DNA from: Scolanthus callimorphus
Lineage: Eukaryota; Cnidaria; Anthozoa; Actiniaria; Edwardsiidae
Reading direction: 5' to 3'
Assembly: GCA_033964015.1 (NCBI GenBank)
Contig: CM066914.1
Span: 32,285,492-32,349,491 of the forward strand
Length of the DNA stretch: 64,000 nt
Of the stretch, positions 1-9,300 are shown piece after piece (positions within the stretch are counted from its first letter, which is position 1; each line of letters starts with the position of its first letter). The position numbers were made by a program, and so were the translations under genes. The notes beneath the pieces were generated by a model that was not told the origin of the DNA, did not search any database, and saw only the letters and a program-made list of their open reading frames with translations.

Positions 1-363
1 TCGGCAATCGAACACAATTGAACTCAAGCTTTGCTGCGAGTTCGTGTTTTGAACAAAATCAGACACAACCAGTCGACCAGATTGGATTGTTCAATTTTGT
101 TCGGTAATTGTGAATAATGTGTGACAGGTAAAATAAGTCTAGTTAACAGCAATTTCCCAGGGCGAGTGACAGCAGGTGACCATACTATTAGTAAAATTTT
201 GATTTTATCATAAATTATAGAAGGTTCTGGTTTTCTTACAATGGTAGGATCCTTTGCTGCTTTGGCAATTGTCAGACTTTGGTCATTGGTGGACTCTCAA
301 GCAAAAGAAACATTATTGTGGTCTAAGTTTGAATGCCCAAATCTTATTGTTTACATGTTCTAG
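1..363. other. Non-coding flank upstream of the first recognised PTTG1IP exon
   Basis: No exon could be supported here. The exon at 364 opens inside the cysteine-rich ectodomain, so a signal-peptide exon must lie in this stretch or before the window. A possible donor (CAG followed by gtaaaa, near 127) has no open frame in the needed phase. The reading frame is closed by TAG directly before 364, which fixes the exon start. Confidence 0.5.
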
Positions 364-3300
364 TGCTACTTCTGTGAACCCACCAAAAAATGTGCAAGTG
401 AGAGTGTTATCAAGGTCACCATCCATGGTGCCTGCAAAGACAATCAGTGGAAAGTTGGACAATGTGTTTGTAAGTAAAATCTACAAGTTTGGATTGGCCT
501 GTAATATATTTTATAAGGTCAAGTCAGCAGAGTGAAACCATGTGACTGGAGTAGCACACCTAATGCTACTGTACTCTGAAGTCCTGAATAATAGTACAGA
601 GCAGAATAATAGTACAGAGTGGAAAATTCCAAGTAAACCAATAATAGTGTAACCACATTACTTCACCCTGAACAATACCACTCAACTTCACTGAGGATAC
701 CTTTTTTATTATTGTGTGTTATTATTATAACACACTCCTGACTTTGAAGCCTTGGGTTTACTCGGTTTGTACAGTACACTCCACCCACTCCTGTTCACCA
801 CACCCCAAGCCAACTAGACAACTACTGAAAACCTGTGCAGGATCCCTAGATATTCCCAGCCAGTCCCCAGGCATAACGAGTCAGCATCAAGAAGCCCATA
901 ACACGACACAATGCAACACAGGAAGCCCATAACACTACACAGGAAGCCCACAACACAACATAACACAGCACACAGCTACAATAGTAGAAGAGCAGAATAA
1001 TAGTACAGAGTGGAAAAACACCCAAGGACCAATAATAGTATAGAGTGTAGTTAATAGTACAGAGTGGAAAACACCCAAGGGCCAATAATAGTATAGAGTG
1101 GAATAATAGTACAGAGTGGAAAACACCCAAGGGCCAATAATAGTATAGAGTGGAATAATAGTATAGAGTGGAAAAACACCCAAGGGCCAATAATAGTATA
1201 GAGTGGAATAATAGTACAGAGTGGAAAACACCCAAGGGCCAATAATAGTATAGAGTGGAATAAAAGTATAGAGTGGAAAAACACCCAAGGGTCAATAATA
1301 GTATAGAGTGGAATAATAGTATAGAGTGGAAAAACACCCAAGGGCCAATAATAGTATAGAGTGGAATAATAGTACAGAGTGGAAAACACCCAAGGGCCAA
1401 TAATAGTATAGAGTGGAATAATAGTATAGAGTGAAAAAACACCCAAGGGTCAATAATAGTATAGAGTGGGATAATAGTACAGAGTGGAAAAACACCCAAG
1501 GGTCAATAATAGTATAGAGTGGAATAATAGTACAGAGTGGAAAAACACCCAAGGGTCAATAATAGTATAGAGTGGAATAATAGTACAGAGTGGAAAAACA
1601 CCCAAGGGTCAATAATAGTATAGAGTGGAATAATAGTACAGAGTGGAAAAACACCCAAGGGTCAATAATAGTATAGAGTGGAATAGTAGTACAGAGTGGA
1701 AAACACCCAAGGGTCAATAATAGTATAGAGTGGAATAATAGTACAGAGTAGACCTTTCCGATTTAGCGGAATATAGGCGGAATTGGCATATAATATTCCG
1801 CGGCTATATTCCGCGTTATCTTGTTGCGATTTCAAGTTGAAATGTTGTCTGGATTTATATCCAAATCGAAAGCTCTGTAACTGCACGTATTGCGTAGTCG
1901 CAATTTGTAATAAGTGTCGCAATTTGTAATACCTGTCGCAATTTGTAATAAAGTTGTTTATCCAGTGAAGTCGGCACGGAAGAAATGTTGAGAAAAAGAA
2001 TCTTTATTCGAGTTTCAAATAACTTTGAAATAATGTAAGATAACAATAACGATAACAAACAAGACAAGAGTCATGTGAAATTTCAATATTTTAAACCTAA
2101 TTTAAGCAAGTTAAAAAAAAATGGCAACTTTTCGGCAACTTTTGAAAAAAGTAGCAACTTTTTGGCAACTTCTAAGCACTTGTGCCGAAGCCTAGGCTGC
2201 ATCCATTTAAATAAAATGATTTTGATATTTTTGAAAGGTTTCATTCATGGAAACTTTTGCAGACAAGTCAGAAATGCCGCGTATAGCCATGCTGGAATAG
2301 CAACTTCTCTAGTTCACTATTTCGATTCTCCATACTCTTTCCTAGGAGCTTTCACCTGCACATCTGTGAGAGATTTGCACGAGAACCAATGCATGGGAGC
2401 CTGTTTTTATTGATCCACATACCGTAACACAACATCGAGCAGCGGCTTTGCCAACGTCATTACGAGTGAAAGTCGTAAAATGTATCACCAATTCCGTGAT
2501 ATCTCTAAGGTTTTGTAAACCTGCATTTTCCAATGAAATTATCGAATTAAGAGGAATATTGCATGGAAGCGGTGTGGTTTTAGCGCTATTGCCGCTGCCC
2601 TGTTTTGTGAAGATACGGGCACTTCATGGGAAGTAATTGCTAGCTCTGTAGTGCGTTAGTGCATCTGGCCAGTATGTTTGTATAATACCACGCAAATGCG
2701 TCGTGACGAATATTCTGAAACTTTTGCCTGTACCTTTCTTTTAAACGGAGGCTGTGACACCAATTGTAATTCTTGTTTATTACAAATTGGGACGGAGATG
2801 TATAACAAATTGCGACAGCTTTTGTATTACAAATTGCGACGACTTTATTACAAATTGCGACGAGTTTATTACAAATTGCGACATGTATTACAAATTGCGA
2901 CAATTATTTTAAATTGCGACTGTACACACGTAACCTTTTTCCCTTCATAGTTTTAAATTTCATTTCTGGAAATGGTAAGAGGGGCAACTGTTTCAAAACA
3001 ACCACAGCCGGGCTGGTTGCGCTGGTGTGAAAGCTTTTCCCTGAGAGTCGGGCCTATATGCTATAAGACCCCGTCCACACTACACCGTTTTCAAACGAAA
3101 ACGGATACTTTTTGCTCCGTTTTCAAAAAGATTTGCGTCCACACTTATCGTTTTCGTATTGTTTTCGCCGTTTTCGGTGATCGTTTTCGGCGTTGTAGTG
3201 TGGACGATAGCCGTATCCGGAGCAAAAAGTATCCGTTTTCGTTTGAAAACGGCGTAGTGTGGACGGGGTCTAAGAGTTATCCTAAGAATAAGTGCCAGGG

Positions 3301-6300
3301 TTTTCAAAACAAACTTCTTCTTTGGATAATGAAGACAGAAAGTGTGATTGCAAACTTTTTTTTTTTTGCCCTTGGATAATCTACCATCTTTACATCTCTT
3401 GCTAAAGCCTGGTTCCCATATAGTCTTATCTGTCGTATCAGTCGACCTTGAAACAATGGAAACTGGAATTATTCTATTGTTTCACGGTCGACTGATACGA
3501 TGGAAACCAGGCTTAAGCTTACCGAGTTACGATGTCTTTGTGTAGTTTGAGATAGGAATCGCACTTATAGAATTGAACATCGCTCATTAGCCGGATTTAT
3601 GGGGTGAAATGGTGTGCTCAAATAATTTTTTAGTTTCATTTTTTTCGCTGGTTCTCCTCTGGCTCATGTGGCAAGTGAAAAAGATAAAAACGTGCTGTTG
3701 TGCATTGCATAAAACTTGAGAGATATTCAATCCATTTAAAAACATGCCATATAGGTAACATTTGCATTTTACTAGCTTATGGTTCTCAATATTGCTCTAT
3801 TTATTGCAAAATAATTTTTTTCAGAGACAAAAAGGGATGCGAATTCAGAGCATTTTTCCAAACCCGGGAGATAAGTTATTCATAAAAAACAGGCCGGATG
3901 GATTTAATTGCCCCCTTTAAAATTAACTCAAAACCACTAACTTCATTTATGTTCTCTTTTTACGGAAATCCTTTTATCTATGATAAAATTGTTCAAAGTA
4001 AGAGTTTAAAGTGGTGATTCAGTTTTGACCATTTTGTCCCTGAAGACTGAAGAATCAAACGCGGCTAAACGTGCAGGCAACAATGTCGCAGCAACAAACA
4101 TATGCTTCTCACACGCCAGAAACATCTTTGTTGTGCAACAATGGCTCATTTAGACAATTTTTGCTACATTGTTGCCACGTTAAGCGCGGAAAAGGCAACA
4201 TTTTTCATTGTTCACACGTTTAGCCTATTGCTGCCTCGTTGAGCAAGGGCTTAAAAACCTGCAAAGCATTGGAATGGTTTTCTTGAGATCTGCAAATTCC
4301 AACAAGTTTTCGAACTCCTACCTATTACCTCCTACCTATTTCAATCAAACAAGGCGCAGGCAAGTGCTATGTTAAAAATTGCTAAATTTCTTTAGACTGC
4401 TTGCAGCCCCTTCTTCGGCAAACATCCGTAAATCGAGAGAATGTAACTTCTCTCCCTCTCCTGAGTAACTTGACACTGTAAACAAATCGAAGCGCGCCGC
4501 AAGGAAAAAAAGTTCCCTCGATTTACGGACGTTCGCCGAAGAAGGGGCTGCAAGCAGTCTAAAATTTCTTTTTGGTTAATGATGCTGGTTTTGTTTTCCT
4601 GTAGCTTTTATGACGGATTTGCGCTCCCAGGCTTCGTGGGGTCCAGTGTTTCCCTATCCGTATCCTCACGCGCAACTGTAAACTCGGTTAGTTGCATTTC
4701 AAAAATTCCGCCGAGATTTTCTTGATAATTTGTTTTCACCATGTGGTTTTTGCTATTAGCTTGTTATTCTTTCTACGTTCTTGTTATAGTTTGAAATGAA
4801 AGACTTGACTTTCACGATCGGCCCAGCACGTATTATCAGTTTTACAGATTTCTTCAGTCGCGCCCTATTTTCATTTTTGAAACGAACTCGAAGCTCCCAA
4901 AATCAGCCTTTTGAAGGTTGCCTGTGAAGTATATACATTTCATTTTAGTCTAAAACGACTTTTTAGAAATGATAAATTGGTTATCGGCGCTTTTTATACT
5001 GCGGAATATAGCCGCGGAATATAGTATTTTTATTCCGCTAAATCGGAAAGGTCTAGTGGACAAACACCCAAGGACCAATAATAGTATAGAGTGGAATAAT
5101 AGTACAGGGTGGAAAACACCCAAGGGCCAATAATAGTATAGAGTGGAATAATAGTACAGAGTGGAAAACACCCAAGGACCAATAATAGTATAGAGTGGAA
5201 TAATAGTACAGGGTGGAAAACACCCAAGGGCCAATAATAGTATAGAGTGGAATAATAGTACAGAGTGAAAAAACACCCAAGGACCAATAATAGTATAGAG
5301 TGGAATAGTAGTACAGAGTGGAAAAACACCCAAGGGTCAATAATAGTATAGAGTGGAATAATAGTACAGAGTGGAAAAACACCCAAGGACCAATAATAGT
5401 ATAGAGTGGAATAATAGTACAGAGTGGAAAACACCCAAGGGTCAATAATAGTATAGAGTGGAATAATAGTACAGAGTGGAAAAACACCCAAGGGTCAATA
5501 ATAGTATAGAGTGGAATAATAGTACAGAGTGGAAAACACCCAAGGGTCAATAATAGTATAGAGTGGAATAATAGTACAGGGTGGAAAACACCCAAGGGCC
5601 AATAATAGTATAGAGTGGAATAATAGTACAGAGTGGAAAAACACCCAAGGGTCAATAATAGTATAGAGTGGAATAGTAGTACAGAGTGGAAAAACACCCA
5701 AGGGTCAATAATAGTATAGAGTGGAATAATAGTACAGAGTGGAAAAACACCCAAGGACCAATAATAGTATAGAGTGGAATAATAGTACAGAGTGGAAAAA
5801 CACCCAAGGGCCAATAATAGTATAGAGTGGAATAATAGTACAGAGTGGAAAACACCCAAGGGCCAATAATAGTATAGAGTGGAATAATAGTACAGAGTGG
5901 AAAACACCCAAGGACCAATAATAGTATAGAGTGGAATAATAGTACAGAGTGGAAAACACCCAAGGGTCAATAATAGTATAGATTGGAATAATAGTACAGA
6001 GTGGAAAAACACCCAAGGGTCAATAATAGTATAGAGTGGAATAATAGTACAGAGTGGAAAACACCCAAGGGCCAATAATAGTATAGAGTGGAATAATAGT
6101 ACAGAGTGGAAAAACACCCAAGGGTCAATAATAGTATAGAGTGGAATAATAGTATAGAGTGGAAAACACCCAAGGGTCAATAATAGTATAGAGTGGAATA
6201 ATAGAACAGAGTGGAAAAACACCCAAGGGTCAATAATAGTATAGAGTGGAATAATAGTACAGAGTGGAAAAACACCCCAAGGGCCAATAATAGTATAGAG

Positions 6301-9300
6301 TGGAATAATAGTATAGAGTGGAAAAACACCCAAGGGTCAATAATAGTATAGAGTGGAATAATAGTACAGAGTGGAAAACACCCAAGGGTCAATAATAATA
6401 TAGAGTGGAATAATAGTACAGAGTGGAAAACACCCAAGGGCCAATAATAGTATAGAGTGGAATAATAGTATAGAGTGGAAAACACCCAAGGGCCAATAAT
6501 AGTATAGAGTGGAATAATAGTACAGAGTGGAAAAACACCCAAGGACCAATAATAGTATAGAGTGGAATAATAGTACAGAGTGGAAAAACACCCAAGGGCC
6601 AATAATAGTATAGAGTGGAATAATAGTACAGAGTGGAAAACACCCAAGGGCCAATAATAGTATAGAGTGGAATAATAGTACAGAGTGGAAAACACCCAAG
6701 GACCAATAATAGTATAGAGTGGAATAATAGTACAGAGTGGAAACACCCAAGGGTCAATAATAGTATAGATTGGAATAATAGTACAGAGTGGAAAAACACC
6801 CAAGGGTCAATAATAGTATAGAGTGGAATAATAGTACAGAGTGGAAAACACCCAAGGGCCAATAATAGTATAGAGTGGAATAATAGTACAGAGTGGAAAA
6901 ACACCCAAGGACCAATAATAGTATAGAGTGGAATAATAGTACAGAGTGGAAAAACACCCAAGGGCCAATAATAGTATAGAGTGGAATAATAGTACAGAGT
7001 GGAAAACACCCAAGGGCCAATAATAGTATAGAGTGGAATAATAGTACAGAGTGGAAAACACCCAAGGACCAATAATAGTATAGAGTGGAATAATAGTACA
7101 GAGTGGAAAACACCCAAGGGTCAATAATAGTATAGATTGGAATAATAGTACAGAGTGGAAAAACACCCAAGGGTCAATAATAGTATAGAGTGGAATAATA
7201 GTACAGAGTGGAAAAACACCCAAGGGCCAATAATAGTATAGAGTGGAATAATAGTACAGAGTGGAAAACACCCAAGGGTCAATAATAGTATAGAGTGGAA
7301 TAATAGTACAGAGTGGAAAAACACCCAAGGGCCAATAATAGTATAGAGTGGAATAATAGTACAGAGTGGAAAACACCCAAGGGTCAATAATAGTATAGAG
7401 TGGAATAATAGTACAGAGTGGAAAACACCCAAGGACCAATAATAGTATAGAGTGGAATAATAGAACAGAGTGGAAAAACACCCAAGGGTCAATAATAGTA
7501 TAGAGTGGAATAATAGTATAGAGTGGAAAACACCCAAGGGCCAATAATAGTATAGAGTGGAATAATAGTACAGAGTGGAAAAACACCCAAGGGTCAATAA
7601 TAGTATAGAGTGGAATAATAGTATAGAGTGGAAAACACCCAGGGTCAATAATAGTATAGAGTGGAATAATAGAACAGAGTGGAAAAACACCCAAGGGTCA
7701 ATAATAGTATAGAGTGGAATAATAGTACAGAGTGGAAAAACACCCAAGGGCCAATAATAGTATAGAGTGGAATAATAGTATAGAGTGGAAAAACACCCAA
7801 GGGTCAATAATAGTATAGAGTGGAATAATAGTACAGAGTGGAAAACACCCAAGGGTCAATAATAGTATAGAGTGGAATAATAGTACAGAGTGGAAAACAC
7901 CCAAGGGCCAATAATAGTATAGAGTGGAATAATAGTATAGAGTGGAAAACACCCAAGGGCCAATAATAGTATAGAGTGGAATAATAGTACAGGGTGGAAA
8001 ACACCCAAGGGCCAATAATAGTATAGAGTGGAATAATAGTACAGAGTGGAAAACACCCAAGGGCCAATAATAGTATAGAGTGGAATAATAGTACAGAGTG
8101 GAAAACACCCAAGGGCCAATAATAGTATAGAGTGGAATAATAGTACAGAGTGGAAAAACACCCAAGGGTCAATAATAGTATAGAGTGGAATAATAGTACA
8201 GAGTGGAAAACACCCAAGGACCAATAATAGTATAGAGTGGAATAATAGTATAGAGTGGAAAACACCCAAGGGCCAATAATAGTATAGAGTGGAATAATAG
8301 TACAGAGTGGAAAAACACCCAAGGGTCAATAATAGTATAGAGTGGAATAATAGTATAGAGTGGAAAAACACCCAAGGGTCAATAATAGTATAGAGTGGAA
8401 TAATAGTACAGAGTGGAAAACACCCAAGGGTCAATAATAGTATAGAGTGGAATAATAGTGTAGAGTGCTTAGTTCTAAATTCTCTACTCCACTTTTCAAT
8501 TGAAAACAAGATGGCAGTGAAACACAGCTGTTTGTTTTGAAAATTGTGAAAACTATTGCCACTAAAATGCAGATTTGAAAACCAAAAACCCAGAAGGTGA
8601 TTTCTGTGAAAGGTTTGAATAAGGTTCATATACGGGTAGAGTGGACATGGCTGAAATCAATGAACGTACAGACCCGAATATGATTTTTTTGATTTATGAT
8701 TTATATGATTTGCCCAAGGGCAGGGAAATCATCACAGAGCGAGGCTCCAATTACAAGGTTCCCTTGTTGGTGTAGTGGGATAGTAGGTCCTGCACTGAGG
8801 ATGGGCAACTTCCGACGTCCCCGTGGTTCTTTAACGTCCCTCTGGTTCAGGTTAATGTAGTGCATGTGAGAGACGGGACCTATGGTTTAATGTCCTTATC
8901 TGAGAAGACGAATATGGCTGTATAGAGCTGAAAAGTTTCTCAAAAAGAATTAATGTGCATGTACGATTATTCAGGACTTAAGAGTAATCCTTAAACAATT
9001 GCAGCAACTTGCATCATGTAGCAACCATTTCCAACTAGTCTCACAAGTTGCATTGTTTTGTTTCAGTAAGTGGTAAGGTGTTGCTGATTGTTCTACCAAC
9101 ATTAGGGGGTGTCATACTCATTGCCTTATGCTGCTGCATCTACTGTTGCTGCTGCCGCAAGAGGAAGAAGGGATCAAAGAGGTGAGTCAAGCCTAGAGCT
9201 TCCACTAATCTCCATTTGTTGAGAAAATCTCGTAATAGTATGGACTATAGAGTAATATGGCTGACACTTTTTCGAGCTGTTAACATCTAAAACCAGTTTC

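Larger units (their letters stand above)
1750..5054. mobile_element. 3.3-kb terminal-inverted-repeat element inserted inside the minisatellite
   Basis: The element begins AGACCTTTCCGATTTAGCGG and ends with its inverse, CCGCTAAATCGGAAAGGTCT. AGT flanks it on both sides (1747-1749 and 5055-5057), and removing the element plus one AGT restores the array consensus ACAGAGTGG. The 3-bp duplication points to a PIF/Harbinger- or CACTA-type mechanism. A second subterminal pair is TATTCCGCGGCTATATTCCGC near 1791 and its inverse near 4990. Blocks of ACAAATTGCGAC-type repeats lie near 1890-1955 and 2800-2920, in opposite orientations. No transposase ORF was found, so it is non-autonomous. It carries three smaller nested elements. 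Confidence 0.85.

Noticed and set aside
364..469. First exon read in the longest ORF frame (PPKNVQVRVLSRS...)
   Set aside because: The phase required by the following exon selects the cysteine-rich frame, which also matches the PTTG1IP ectodomain spacing. The long ORF is a shadow.
5053..6333. 426-codon minus-strand ORF (and many similar ones) in the minisatellite
   Set aside because: It is produced by a stop-free repeat unit and exists in several overlapping frames at once. There is no conserved domain and no start context.
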